Positions 27,957 to 36,733 of a stretch of 64,000 nt of DNA are shown here, in pieces. This stretch comes from Rhodococcus koreensis (GTDB lineage Bacteria > Actinomycetota > Actinomycetes > Mycobacteriales > Mycobacteriaceae). Position 1 is the first letter of the stretch; each line of letters begins with the position of its first letter. The stretch spans positions 5,642,001-5,706,000 of the forward strand of contig NZ_FNSV01000005.1 in the NCBI RefSeq assembly GCF_900105905.1, in the 5' to 3' direction. The notes below the pieces were generated by a model. It was not told where the DNA came from. It did not search any database and saw only the letters and a list, made by a program, of their open reading frames with translations. A program made the translations under genes and the position numbers.

Positions 27957-28550
27957 TTACACGGGATCGACGCCGAATTCCTCGGCGGCGTCGATGAGCC
28001 ACGCCGCGAGGTAGCGGGCGAAGGAGGCTCGTACCAGGATGCGGTAGTCGGTGCCGGTGTCGTCGAGCGCGGTGAGGACGACGCCGGCGAGTCCGAGCAT
28101 GGTCTGCACGGCGGTTCCGGGGCGGAACACGGTGGGGTGCAGGTCGATCGAGCAGCCCTTCGCGAGGATGTCGCGGGCGTGCGCTCCGGTGAGCCGGAGG
28201 GTGGTGCGTTGTCCGGAGACGTCGATGGCGGCGCCGCCGTGCGGGGTCACCGCTTTGCGGAGCGTCTCCTCGAGGGTTTCGGGTGCCTGGGTGTGGGTGG
28301 TGATCAGGAATTCGTCCGGGCCGAGCCAGATCGCGGTGGCGGTGTCCCCGGTGGTGGCGGTGGATGCGGTGGTGGGCAGGTCGACGCCGAGGACGGCGGC
28401 GGCGGCGGAGGCACCGGGTCCGGTGGGGTTCACCCAGAGGTCGATCATGGTGGCGAAGGGTTCCTCGGTGATGCGCACCGACTCGGGGAGGTGGGAGAAT
28501 GTGTGGTTCCAGCTGTGCAGGGGGCTCAGCGGGGTGAGGGTGTCAGCCAT
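27957..28550 (-). CDS. soxG: Sarcosine oxidase gamma subunit
   Basis: The 197-residue protein matches the small gamma subunit of heterotetrameric sarcosine oxidase, with LGPDEFLITT and DVSGQRTTLRLTGAHARDIL, patterns related to the GcvT/YgfZ folate-binding fold. The ATG overlaps the end of soxA by 8 bases, so translation is coupled. It is the last gene of glyA-soxB-(IS)-soxD-soxA-soxG. Confidence 0.92.
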   Translation of the reverse strand: MADTLTPLSPLHSWNHTFSHLPESVRITEEPFATMIDLWVNPTGPGASAAAAVLGVDLPTTASTATTGDTATAIWLGPDEFLITTHTQAPETLEETLRKAVTPHGGAAIDVSGQRTTLRLTGAHARDILAKGCSIDLHPTVFRPGTAVQTMLGLAGVVLTALDDTGTDYRILVRASFARYLAAWLIDAAEEFGVDPV

Positions 28551-31410
28551 CGCGGCGTGCTCCTTCGGGGTCGACGAGGACGGTGCCGGTGACCTGCACG
28601 GCGACGAGGTTTCCGTCGACGGGGACGTGCAGGGTGTCGCCGATTCGGGTGTGGCCGCCCTTGACGAGGGCGAGGCCGAACGGGCGGCCGAGTTCGGCAC
28701 TCATATAGCTGGAGGTGACGTGCCCGAGCATCGGGACGGGCGGCGGTGGCAGGGTGCCGTCGGGGCGGTGTTCGATGATCTGCGCGCCCTCGGGCAGGAC
28801 GGTGTGTTGGTCGAGGGGTAGCAGGCCGACGAACTGTTTGCGCAGCGGGTTCTGGTTTTCCTGCCGGGTGAAGGAGCGTTTGCCGATGAAGTCGGCCTTC
28901 TTCTTCGATACCGCCCAGCTCATGCCGAGGTCCTGGGGGGTGACGGTGCCGTCGGTGTCCTGCCCGATGATCGGGTAGCCCTTTTCGGCGCGCAGGACGT
29001 GCATGGTTTCGGTGCCGTAGGGGGTGATGTGGTGTTTGTCGCCGGCGGCGATGAGGCGGGCCCAGATGGCGGGGGCGTGCCAGCCGCCGACGTTGACCTC
29101 GTAGGCGAGCTCGCCGGAGAAGCTGACCCGGGCGATGCGCACGTGCACGCCGGCGAGGGTGGTGTCGCGCCACGCCATGAACGGGAAGGCGTCGTTGGTG
29201 ACGTCGAGGTCGCCGAAGACCTCCCCGATCACGTCGCGGGAGCGCGGTCCGACGACGGGGAAGGTGGCCCAGTGTTCGGTGACGGAGGTGAGCCGGACCT
29301 GCAGGTGCGGCCATTCGGTTTGGAGCCATTCCTCCATCCAGTCGAGGATTTTCGCGGCGCCGCCGGTGGTGGTGAACACCTGGTAGCGGTCCTCGGCGAG
29401 GCGCATGATGGTGCCGTCGTCGATGACCATGCCGTCGACGCCGCACATGAGTCCGTAGCGGACCATGCCGACCTTGAGGGTGCTCATCATGTTGGTGTAG
29501 AGCATGTCGAGCAGCACCCCGGCGTCGGGTCCCTGGACGTCGATCTTGCCGAGGGTGGAGCCGTCGAGGATGCCGACGCCGGCGCGGACGGCGGCGCATT
29601 CGCGGAGCACCGCGGTGTCCATGTCCTCGCCGGGGTGCGGGTAGTAGCGGGGGCGTTTCCATTGGCCGACGTCCTCGAACACCGCGCCGCGGCCGAGGTG
29701 CCAGTCGTGCAGGGCGGTGACCCGTTCGGGGTCGAAGAGGGTGCCGCGGGCGCGGCCGGCGAGGGCCGCGAACGGGACCGGGGTGTAGGGGGGCCGGAAG
29801 GTGGTGGTGCCGAGGGTTTCGATCGGGCGGTGCAGGAGTTCGGCGGTGATGCCGGAGGAGATGACCCCGGACGTTTTGCCCTGGTCGTGGGCGGTGCCGA
29901 TGGTGGTGTAGCGCTTGATGTGTTCCATCGACGTCATGCCGGCGCCGACGGCGCGGGCGAGGTCGGCGACCGTGGCGTCGCGTTGGACGTCGACGAACTG
30001 GGTGTCCTGCCCGGCGGGGTCGGGGACCCGCCACAGCACCAGCGGCGCCAGACCACCCGCATTGTCGGCACCAACCTCCGCAGGGTTGATATCGGTTGCG
30101 GGGGTGGTGAATCCGAGATCGCGGAGGGCGGCGGCCGCAGCAACCTGCCCGTCGCGCAGACACCCGGCCAGGTCGAAGATGCCGTTGGCGGAGCCGGCGA
30201 CGGTGACGCCGTCGAGGGTCTCGCCGGGCACGAACGCACCCAGGGTGTCGTCGTACTTCAGTGTGCCGCGGGCCTGGGAGAACAGGTGCACGGCCGGGTT
30301 CCAGCCGCCGCTGACGAGCAGGGCGTCACACGCCAGCGGGATGGCCGTCTCCCCGGTGGTGTCACGTTGGGTGACGAGGGCGTGGCTGACCCGGCCGTTG
30401 CCGCGGGTGCCGGACACGACGGATCCGGTGCGGACCGGGATCCCGCGGGCCTCGCATTCATGCTGCCAGCGGGCGGGGGCGGTGTCGCGGGCCTCGACGA
30501 CCGCGTTGATGCGGACCCCGGCGTCGTGCAGGTCGATCGCCGCCTGGTAGGCGCTGTCGTTGGTGGTGAACACGACGGCCTGGGCGCCGACGGTGACGCC
30601 GTAGCGGTGCAGGAAGGTGCGGGCGCCGTGGGCGAGCATGATGCCGGGGCGGTCGTTGTCGGTGAACACGACGGGGCGCTCGTGGGCGCCGGCGGCGACG
30701 AGGATGTGCCGGGCCCGGATCCGCCACACCCGCTGCCGGCTGACCGCGGCCGGGGCCTGGCCACCGAGGTGGTCGGTGCGGCGCTGCAGGGCGAGGACGA
30801 AGCCGTCGTCGTAGTGGCCGAACGCGGTGGTGCGCTGCAGGTGCAGCACGTCCGGGTAGGTGGCGAGTTCGGCGACGGCGGCGGTGGCCCAGTCCAGGGC
30901 GGGGGCGCCGTCGATCAGATCCGTGGAGCCGAGGAGGTCGCCGCCGGCTTCGCTCTGCTCGTCGAGCAGCACCACCCGGGCGCCGGCGCGGGCGGCGGTG
31001 AGGGCGGCGGCGAGCCCGGCCGGGCCGGCGCCGGCGATCAGCAGGTCGGTGTGGTGGTGGGTGGCGTCGTATTTCGCCGAGTCCGGGATGGTCGCGAGCC
31101 GGCCCTGGCCGGGGATGCCGCGGGCGACGAGGCCGTCGAACAACTCGATGGTGGTGGCGAGCAGCATCGGCTCGGGGAAGGGTTCCTCGATCTGCACGAG
31201 GCCGCCGGTGTCCTCGGCCCAGGCGGCGGTGATGCCGCGGGGGCGGCCGAGTTTGATGCTGGTGGTGACCTGGTGGACGCCGTTCGCGAGCAGCGCGGAG
31301 CCGAGGGTGTCACCGGGGTGGCCGGTCAACTCTTGGCCGTCGAAGGTGAAGGTGTGGGTGGTGGTGCGGTCGAGGCGACCGCCCTGGCGGGTGCGGAAGG
31401 GTGCGTTCAC
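28543..31410 (-). CDS. soxA: Sarcosine oxidase alpha subunit
   Basis: The 955-residue subunit has an N-terminal ferredoxin-like segment (FTFDGQELTGHPGDTLGSAL), an NAD-binding Rossmann domain (LIAGAGPAGLAAALTAARAG) and a C-terminal aminomethyltransferase (GcvT) domain that binds THF. The holoenzyme oxidises sarcosine to glycine; the methyl group leaves as methylene-THF when THF is present or as formaldehyde when it is not. H2O2 is the by-product, which makes the catalase-peroxidase downstream useful. GTG at 31410 overlaps the soxD stop by 4 bases. The length is close to Corynebacterium SoxA (967). Confidence 0.95.
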   Translation of the reverse strand: MNAPFRTRQGGRLDRTTTHTFTFDGQELTGHPGDTLGSALLANGVHQVTTSIKLGRPRGITAAWAEDTGGLVQIEEPFPEPMLLATTIELFDGLVARGIPGQGRLATIPDSAKYDATHHHTDLLIAGAGPAGLAAALTAARAGARVVLLDEQSEAGGDLLGSTDLIDGAPALDWATAAVAELATYPDVLHLQRTTAFGHYDDGFVLALQRRTDHLGGQAPAAVSRQRVWRIRARHILVAAGAHERPVVFTDNDRPGIMLAHGARTFLHRYGVTVGAQAVVFTTNDSAYQAAIDLHDAGVRINAVVEARDTAPARWQHECEARGIPVRTGSVVSGTRGNGRVSHALVTQRDTTGETAIPLACDALLVSGGWNPAVHLFSQARGTLKYDDTLGAFVPGETLDGVTVAGSANGIFDLAGCLRDGQVAAAAALRDLGFTTPATDINPAEVGADNAGGLAPLVLWRVPDPAGQDTQFVDVQRDATVADLARAVGAGMTSMEHIKRYTTIGTAHDQGKTSGVISSGITAELLHRPIETLGTTTFRPPYTPVPFAALAGRARGTLFDPERVTALHDWHLGRGAVFEDVGQWKRPRYYPHPGEDMDTAVLRECAAVRAGVGILDGSTLGKIDVQGPDAGVLLDMLYTNMMSTLKVGMVRYGLMCGVDGMVIDDGTIMRLAEDRYQVFTTTGGAAKILDWMEEWLQTEWPHLQVRLTSVTEHWATFPVVGPRSRDVIGEVFGDLDVTNDAFPFMAWRDTTLAGVHVRIARVSFSGELAYEVNVGGWHAPAIWARLIAAGDKHHITPYGTETMHVLRAEKGYPIIGQDTDGTVTPQDLGMSWAVSKKKADFIGKRSFTRQENQNPLRKQFVGLLPLDQHTVLPEGAQIIEHRPDGTLPPPPVPMLGHVTSSYMSAELGRPFGLALVKGGHTRIGDTLHVPVDGNLVAVQVTGTVLVDPEGARRDG

Positions 31411-31685
31411 GATATCGTCGGCTTCTGCTCGGCCACGCGGTAGACGCTGTGGAATCGGTAGGTGGCGGTGTCGCGGACGGCGTTGAACCAGCGCCGGCAG
31501 CCGGCGGCATGGGACCACCGTTCGGCGAACAGGCCTTTCGGGTTGGCGCGGAAGAACACGAACTGCGCCCACTGCTCGTCGGTCAACGCGGCCGGGTCCG
31601 GGGGGTAGTCGACGTGGGCCTGGCCGCCGTAGTGGAACTCGGTTTCCTCACGCGGCCCGCACCACGGGCATTCGATCAACTGCAT
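31407..31685 (-). CDS. soxD: Sarcosine oxidase delta subunit
   Basis: The 92-residue protein has the delta-subunit zinc site: CPWCG near residue 7, and later GHA-like and HAAGCRRWFN residues that supply further ligands. Its ATG has AGGAG 6 bases upstream. Before the IS insertion the gap to soxB would have been about 30 bases; now 1.5 kb of IS separates them. Overlaps soxA by 4 bases. Confidence 0.93.
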   Translation of the reverse strand: MQLIECPWCGPREETEFHYGGQAHVDYPPDPAALTDEQWAQFVFFRANPKGLFAERWSHAAGCRRWFNAVRDTATYRFHSVYRVAEQKPTIS

Positions 31686-31712
31686 GCTGACTCCTGGTTG
31701 GTGTGCGGGGGT

Positions 31713-31722
31713 GGGTTAGTGG
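31713..31722. repeat. Target-site duplication, left copy
   Basis: GGGTTAGTGG directly abuts the left inverted repeat of the IS and is repeated exactly at 33255-33264. Confidence 0.9.
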
Positions 31723-31783
31723 CAATGCCGCGCAGTTAGGCGTGTGACTGTTGGGTCAAATGGGACACACGTGAGGAAAGGGC

Positions 31784-33241
31784 GTGTCGGTGCGTGTGGG
31801 ACAGCGGAACTCCCGGTATCGAGGGCTTGTCCTCGCAAGACAACCCTTTACCTTGGGAGTTCCGCTGTCCACACAGTCTGTCATCCGCCGCCCCGTCGAG
31901 GTTGCCGTAGGCCGGTTCGCGCCCGGTCACCTCGGCGAGTTGACCCAGATCGTGCCGTTCGAGATGGTCGACGACGCGCTCGCGTCGACGTCGAGTGTGC
32001 AGAAACGGGTGCGCGATCTGCCCTCGCGGGTGGTGGTGTACCTGCTGCTCGCGGCCGGACTGTTCGCCGAGGGCGGCTACCAGCAGGTGTGGGCACGGCT
32101 GACCGCCGGACTGGACGCGCTGACGCCGGCCCGGCCGGGCAGTTCCGCGCTCGCCCAGGCTCGCCGCAGGGTCGGGGCCAAACCGTTGCGGGCGCTGTTC
32201 GAGCTGCTCGCCGGGCCGGCGGCGGGGGCGACGCGTTGGCGTGGGCTGCTGGTCTGCGCGGTCGACGGCACCACGATGTCGGTGCCCGACAGCGCGGCGA
32301 ACCTGCGCTGCTTCAGTCGCCAAAGCGGCACCCACGGCGGTTCCGGATACCCGCTGATGCGGATGTTGACCATCGTCGCGTGCGGCACCCGCACCGTCAT
32401 CGACGCCGTGTTCGGCTCTACCCTCATCGGCGAAACCACCTACGCACCACGCCTGTTCGGTTGCCTACGGCCGGGCATGCTGCTACTGGCCGACCGCAAC
32501 TTCGCCGCACAGAACATCATCGCCGGCATCGCCGACACAGGTGCTGACCTGCTCATTCGCTGCAAGGACAACCGCAAACTCCCGCGGATCGGGCGCTGCC
32601 CGGACCGGTCCTACCTGACGGTGATCGCCGGAGTGACACTTCGAGTCATCGACGCCGAGATCGCCATCACCGGCACCGGCGATCACCAGCGCAAACGTCG
32701 AGTCGGCCGCTACCGGCTCATCACCACATTGACCGACCACCAGGCGTTTCCGGCATCGGCGATCGTCGAGCTCTACCACCAACGCTGGGAGATCGAAACC
32801 TCCTACCTGGAGCTGAAGTCCAGCATCCTCGGCGGACGGGTGCTGCGCGCACGCACCCCCGCCGGCATCGAGCAGGAGGTCTACGCCCTGCTGACCACCT
32901 ACCAAGCCCTCCGTCTGGCCATCGCCGACGCCACCGCCACCGACCCGACCGCCAGCCCCGACCGGGCCAGCTTCACCGTCGCTCTCCACGCCGCCCGCGA
33001 CCAGCTCATCCACGCCGCCGGCGTCATCGCCGGTACCGTCATCGACCTGGTCGGCGCCATCGGCCGCGCCGTACTCACCGATCTAATGCCCACGCGCAGA
33101 ACACGAGTCAGCCCCCGCGTAGTGAAGCGTGCAATCTCCAAACACCGAGCCAAGGGCGACATCGACCGCACCAACTACCACGCCGAGATCAGCATCAGCA
33201 TCCTCATACCAGCACACTTGACAACAGACCCGCCGCCCTAA
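31784..33241 (+). CDS. IS4-family DDE transposase
   Basis: The frame encodes up to 485 residues. The IS4 signature Y-(2)-R-(3)-E-(6)-K is present as YHQRWEIETSYLELK, starting at about residue 331, and supplies the catalytic Glu. CAVDGTTMSVPD and LLADRNF supply the two catalytic Asp residues. Family members usually begin close to the GRFAPGHLGELTQIVPFE segment, so the true start may be downstream of GTG 31784, for example a TTG near 31853. If so, the large hairpin at 31794-31874 lies in the 5' leader. The gene runs into the right inverted repeat. Confidence 0.9.
   Translation: MSVRVGQRNSRYRGLVLARQPFTLGVPLSTQSVIRRPVEVAVGRFAPGHLGELTQIVPFEMVDDALASTSSVQKRVRDLPSRVVVYLLLAAGLFAEGGYQQVWARLTAGLDALTPARPGSSALAQARRRVGAKPLRALFELLAGPAAGATRWRGLLVCAVDGTTMSVPDSAANLRCFSRQSGTHGGSGYPLMRMLTIVACGTRTVIDAVFGSTLIGETTYAPRLFGCLRPGMLLLADRNFAAQNIIAGIADTGADLLIRCKDNRKLPRIGRCPDRSYLTVIAGVTLRVIDAEIAITGTGDHQRKRRVGRYRLITTLTDHQAFPASAIVELYHQRWEIETSYLELKSSILGGRVLRARTPAGIEQEVYALLTTYQALRLAIADATATDPTASPDRASFTVALHAARDQLIHAAGVIAGTVIDLVGAIGRAVLTDLMPTRRTRVSPRVVKRAISKHRAKGDIDRTNYHAEISISILIPAHLTTDPPP
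31794..31874 (+). repeat. Large inverted repeat in the IS transposase leader
   Basis: The arms at 31794-31814 and 31855-31874 pair over 20 bases with one bulged G; the inner loop can also pair partly (GGGCTTGT with ACAACCC). In other IS4-family elements such structures mask the transposase ribosome site in transcripts that enter from outside. The same role is inferred here. Confidence 0.65.
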
Positions 33242-33254
33242 CTGCGCGGCATTG

Positions 33255-33264
33255 GGGTTAGTGG
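33255..33264. repeat. Target-site duplication, right copy
   Basis: GGGTTAGTGG abuts the right inverted repeat; exact copy of 31713-31722. It contains the soxB stop codon (TAA on the minus strand at 33260-33258). Confidence 0.9.
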
Positions 33265-34511
33265 GCGACGGCGGCGGCGCCGTGCTCGTCGACGAGGGCG
33301 CCGGTGACGAACCGGTCGAGGCTGAACGGGGCGATGTAGTCGTGCGGTTCGTCGTTCGCGAGGGTGTCGGCCAGGCACCAGCCGAGCCCGGGGGTGGCCT
33401 TGAAGCCGCCGGTGCCCCACCCGCCGTTGAGGTAGACGTTGTCGTAGGGGGTGCGGCCGACGATCGGGGAGGCGTCGGGGCAGGTGTCGACGATGCCGCC
33501 CCAGGTGCGCAGCAGATGCGCGCGGGCGAAGACGGGGAACAACTCGACGGCGGCGGCCATCTGGCGTTCGATGATGTGGAAGGCGCCGCGTTGGCCGTAG
33601 CCGTTGTAGGAGTCGACGCCGGCGCCCATCACCAGTTCCCCCTTGTGGGCCTGGGAGACGTAGACGTGGATGGCGTTGGACATCACGATCGTCGGGTGCA
33701 CCGGCTCGAGGAGTTCGGAGACCAAAGCCTGCAGCGGGTGGGACTGCAGGGGGGTGGCGATGCCGAGCATGTCGGTGAGGGTGGAGGTGTGCCCGGCGGC
33801 GCAGAGCGCGACCTGCCCGGTGGCGATGTCGCCGCGGGTGGTGCGGACCCCGGTCACCTTGTTGCCGTCGGTGACGAAGCCGGTGACCTCGCAGTTCTGG
33901 ATGATGTCGATGCCGGCTTGGTCGGCGCGGCGGGCGAATCCCCACGCCACGTAGTCGTGTTTGGCGATGCCGGCGCGGGGTTGGTAGGTGGCGCCGAGGA
34001 CGGGGTAGCGGATGTCGGCGGAGATGTTGACCAGGGGGCAGAGTTTTTTGACCTCGTCGGGTCCGACCCATTCGGCGTCGATGCCGTTGAGTTTGTTGGC
34101 CTCGACGCGGCGGACGCTGTCGCGGACGTCCTGGAGGCTGTGGGCGAGGTTGAGGACGCCGCGCTGGCTGAACAGGATCGGGTAGTCCAGGTCCTCCTCG
34201 AGGCCCTCCCACAGTTTGAGGGCGTGTTCGTAGATGCGGGTGCTCTCGTCCCACAGGTAGTTCGACCGGATCAGGGTGGTGTTGCGGGCCATGTTGCCGC
34301 CCGCGAGCCAGCCCTTCTCCAGCACGGCGACGTTGGTGATGCCGTGGTTCTTGGCGAGGTAGTGCGCGGTCGCGAGGCCGTGGCCGCCGCCGCCGACGAT
34401 CACGATGTCGTAGGACTTCTTCGGTTCCGGGTTACGCCACAGAAAGTCCGGGTGATCGGGCAGGTGCGCACCGGGCGGGGTCGCTGCAGTGCCGGAGCTC
34501 AGGGTCGTCAT
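33258..34511 (-). CDS. soxB: Sarcosine oxidase beta subunit
   Basis: The 417-residue protein is the catalytic flavoprotein subunit of the heterotetramer. It has the FAD-binding IVGGGGHGLATAHYLAKNHG, followed by GGNMARNTTLIRSNY near the flavin, and LNGGWGTGGFKATPG at the C-terminal FAD contact. It oxidises the N-methyl group of sarcosine. The ATG shares a base with the glyA stop (TGATG), so glyA and soxB are coupled. An IS element starts immediately beyond its stop codon, cutting it off from soxDAG. Confidence 0.95.
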   Translation of the reverse strand: MTTLSSGTAATPPGAHLPDHPDFLWRNPEPKKSYDIVIVGGGGHGLATAHYLAKNHGITNVAVLEKGWLAGGNMARNTTLIRSNYLWDESTRIYEHALKLWEGLEEDLDYPILFSQRGVLNLAHSLQDVRDSVRRVEANKLNGIDAEWVGPDEVKKLCPLVNISADIRYPVLGATYQPRAGIAKHDYVAWGFARRADQAGIDIIQNCEVTGFVTDGNKVTGVRTTRGDIATGQVALCAAGHTSTLTDMLGIATPLQSHPLQALVSELLEPVHPTIVMSNAIHVYVSQAHKGELVMGAGVDSYNGYGQRGAFHIIERQMAAAVELFPVFARAHLLRTWGGIVDTCPDASPIVGRTPYDNVYLNGGWGTGGFKATPGLGWCLADTLANDEPHDYIAPFSLDRFVTGALVDEHGAAAVAH

Positions 34512-35839
34512 CAGTTCGTCTCCGTGAGGTCGGGGTAGAGCGGGAACGCGGCGGCGAGGGCGTCGACCCGGGCCCGCAGCGCGGTCAGGCCGGCCTCGTC
34601 GGTGGCCGGGCGCAGCGCGTGGCTGATGATGTCGGCGACCTCGGTGAACGCGGCCTCGTCGAAACCGCGGGTGGCCAGCGCCGGGGTGCCGATCCGCACC
34701 CCGGAGGAGATCATCGGCGGGCGGGGGTCGAACGGGACGGCGTTGCGGTTGACGGTGATCCCCACCCGGTGCAGCCGGTCCTCGGCCTGCTTGCCGTCGA
34801 GTTCGGACTCACGCAGGTCCACCAGCACCAGGTGCACGTCGGTGCCGCCGGAGACGACGTTGATCCCGGCGGCCCGCGAATCGGTTTGCAGGAGGCGGTC
34901 GGCGAGGATCTTCGCGCCGGCCAGGGTGCGCTGCTGGCGTTCGGCGAATTCGGGTTCGGCGGCGAGCTTGAACGCGACGGCCTTGCCGGCGATCACGTGC
35001 TCGAGCGGGCCGCCCTGCTGGCCGGGGAAGACCGAGGAGTTGAACTTCTTCGCCAGCGCCGCGTCGTTGGTGAGGATGACGCCGCCGCGGGGCCCGCCCA
35101 ACGTCTTGTGGGTGGTGGAGGTGACCACGTGGGCGTGCGGGACGGGGGAGGGGTGCAGTCCGGCGGCGACCAGGCCGGCGAAGTGCGCCATGTCGACCAT
35201 CAGGTAGGCGCCGACCTCGTCGGCGATGGCCCGGAACCGGGGGAAGTCGAGTTGGCGGGGGTACGCGGACCAGCCGGCCATGATCAGCTTCGGGCGGTGC
35301 TCGCGGGCCAGGCGTTCGACCTCGTCCATGTCGACGAGGTGGTCGTCCTCGCGGACGTGGTACGCGGCGACGTCGTAGAGCTTGCCGGAGAAGTTCAGCT
35401 TCATCCCGTGCGTGAGGTGACCGCCGTGCGCGAGATCCAACCCGAGGATGGAATCACCGGGGGTCAGCAGCGCCGCCATCGCCGCGGCGTTGGCCTGCGC
35501 CCCCGAATGCGGTTGCACGTTCGCGAACCCCGCACCGAACAGCGCGGTCAGGCGGTCGATCGCCAACTGCTCGATCACGTCGACGTGCTCACACCCCCCG
35601 TAATACCGGCGGCCCGGGTAGCCCTCGGCGTACTTGTTGGTCAGCACCGACCCCTGCGCCTGCATCACCGCGAGCGGCGCGAAATTCTCACTGGCGATCA
35701 TCTCCAGGGTGCCCTGCTGCCGCGCCAACTCGGCCCCGATCGCCGCATGCACGGCCGGATCGAGATCCACCAACCGCCGAGTCAACGTCGGATTGGAGAC
35801 GGGTGCGGCTGCGGTGCGGCCGTCAATGTCGAGAGTCAA
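34511..35839 (-). CDS. glyA: Serine hydroxymethyltransferase
   Basis: The 442-residue PLP enzyme converts glycine plus methylene-THF to serine. It shows EMIASENFAP, NKYAEGYPGRRYYGGCEHVD, QPHSGAQANAAAM, LDLAHGGHLTHG and the PLP-lysine segment VTSTTHKTLGGPRGG. The start is the TTG at 35839, with AGAAGGG 8 bases upstream; the frame extends much further but across the operator. In this operon it consumes both products of sarcosine oxidation. A dedicated catabolic copy in addition to a housekeeping glyA is the usual arrangement in Arthrobacter-type clusters. Confidence 0.95.
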   Translation of the reverse strand: MTLDIDGRTAAAPVSNPTLTRRLVDLDPAVHAAIGAELARQQGTLEMIASENFAPLAVMQAQGSVLTNKYAEGYPGRRYYGGCEHVDVIEQLAIDRLTALFGAGFANVQPHSGAQANAAAMAALLTPGDSILGLDLAHGGHLTHGMKLNFSGKLYDVAAYHVREDDHLVDMDEVERLAREHRPKLIMAGWSAYPRQLDFPRFRAIADEVGAYLMVDMAHFAGLVAAGLHPSPVPHAHVVTSTTHKTLGGPRGGVILTNDAALAKKFNSSVFPGQQGGPLEHVIAGKAVAFKLAAEPEFAERQQRTLAGAKILADRLLQTDSRAAGINVVSGGTDVHLVLVDLRESELDGKQAEDRLHRVGITVNRNAVPFDPRPPMISSGVRIGTPALATRGFDEAAFTEVADIISHALRPATDEAGLTALRARVDALAAAFPLYPDLTETN

Positions 35840-35875
35840 GAGATTCGCCCTTCTGAGAGACCAGTGCCGAATTAC

Positions 35876-35925
35876 TGATATATCAAACTGAAGGTAGAGT
35901 ATGATCAGTAGTGGATCACAGTCAA
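35876..35925 (-). promoter_or_regulatory. glyA-sox promoter with TGATATATCA operator
   Basis: On the minus strand: TTGACT (35925-35920), 17-base spacer, ATACTC (35902-35897), 11 bases, then the perfect palindrome at 35885-35876, then about 36 bases to the glyA start. The same operator lies about 68 bases upstream of the divergent gntR gene, which it may autoregulate. Confidence 0.75.
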
Positions 35926-35953
35926 GGCTCGAACGACATTTCCGGAGACGAAT

Positions 35954-36625
35954 ATGAGCATGGCGCAATCGGCGGTAATCGAGATCGCATCTGCGGGCGG
36001 CACCAACGCTGAACGCGCGTACGAGATCATCCGCGAACGCCTGGTCATGCTCGATATCCGGCCGGGTGAGCCGATCAACGACGACCGCCTCGCCGAGGAA
36101 CTCGGTTTCGGCCGCACCCCGGTGCGCGAGGCCCTCAAGCGCCTCGAACGCGAACGCCTCGTCGTCGCCTACCCCCGCCGCGGCACCTTCGCCACCGCCG
36201 TCGACATGACCGACCTCGCCGACATCTCCGAGATCCGCAAACGACTCGAACCGACCGCCGCCGCCCGCGCCGCGCGCTCCGCGACCCAGGACGCCCGGGC
36301 CCGACTCGCCGCGCTCGCCGCCGACATCGCCGAGATCTCCGACACCGAGGACCCCCGCGAGGTGCTGCGCAAGGACGTCCACGTGCACCGCGAGATCTAC
36401 CGGGCCTCGGGCAACCCGCACCTCGAGGACATCCTCGTCAGCCTCGACGCCCACGCCACCCGCATCTGGTGCCTGTTCCTCGACCGACTCCCCGACGTCG
36501 CCAGCCACGTCCGCGAGCACATCACCCTTCTGCGGGCGATCGTCGACGGCGACGAGGACACCGCCACGTCGTTGACGCTCGGGCACGTCAGCGGTTTCGA
36601 AGCGGCTATCCGAAACCTGCTGTAG
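35954..36625 (+). CDS. GntR-family (FCD) regulator, copy 1
   Basis: The 223-residue protein has an N-terminal winged helix (about 20-85) with the GntR recognition segment LAEELGFGRTPVREALKRLE and wing PRRGTFATAVD. The C-terminal helical FCD domain keeps metal-binding His residues (for example in VHVHREIYRASGNPHLEDIL). It is clearly paralogous to the GntR gene at 38710-39384; the two share most of the recognition helix, so they may bind the same site. It is divergent from glyA and is followed by a strong hairpin. Confidence 0.9.
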   Translation: MSMAQSAVIEIASAGGTNAERAYEIIRERLVMLDIRPGEPINDDRLAEELGFGRTPVREALKRLERERLVVAYPRRGTFATAVDMTDLADISEIRKRLEPTAAARAARSATQDARARLAALAADIAEISDTEDPREVLRKDVHVHREIYRASGNPHLEDILVSLDAHATRIWCLFLDRLPDVASHVREHITLLRAIVDGDEDTATSLTLGHVSGFEAAIRNLL

Positions 36626-36633
36626 GCGCTCCG

Positions 36634-36683
36634 CGCCCGTGCGCCTTTCTGGTTGTTCCCGCTACCAAAAAGGCGCACGGGCG
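36634..36683 (+). terminator. Terminator hairpin after gntR copy 1
   Basis: A perfect 15-base stem (36634-36648 with 36669-36683) with a 20-base loop lies 8 bases past the gntR stop. It separates gntR from the cyclo-ligase gene. Confidence 0.7.
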
Positions 36684-36733
36684 GCGAAGCCGTAGCCGAG
36701 GCCGATCATTTACTACGACTGGTGGAATTCGAC

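Larger units (their letters stand above)
31723..33254 (+). mobile_element. IS4-family insertion sequence (complete, 1532 bp)
   Basis: The element is bounded by perfect 18-base inverted repeats: CAATGCCGCGCAGTTAGG at 31723-31740 and its complement at 33237-33254. A 10-base target duplication flanks it on both sides, the size expected for IS4-family elements. It holds one transposase gene on the plus strand, opposite to the sox operon. The perfect ends, perfect duplication and intact transposase indicate a recent, possibly still mobile insertion. It lies exactly between soxB and soxD: the soxB stop codon is inside the right target copy, and the soxD ribosome site is untouched outside the left copy. 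Confidence 0.93.

Noticed and set aside
28999..31443. Long plus-strand open frame opposite soxA (814 codons)
   Set aside because: It is an antisense shadow of soxA; the protein is Gly/Asp/Val-rich with no domain pattern, as expected from the codon bias of the real gene.
35840..36586. N-terminal extension of glyA beyond the TTG start
   Set aside because: The frame continues antisense through gntR copy 1 and across the operator; SHMT does not have such an extension.
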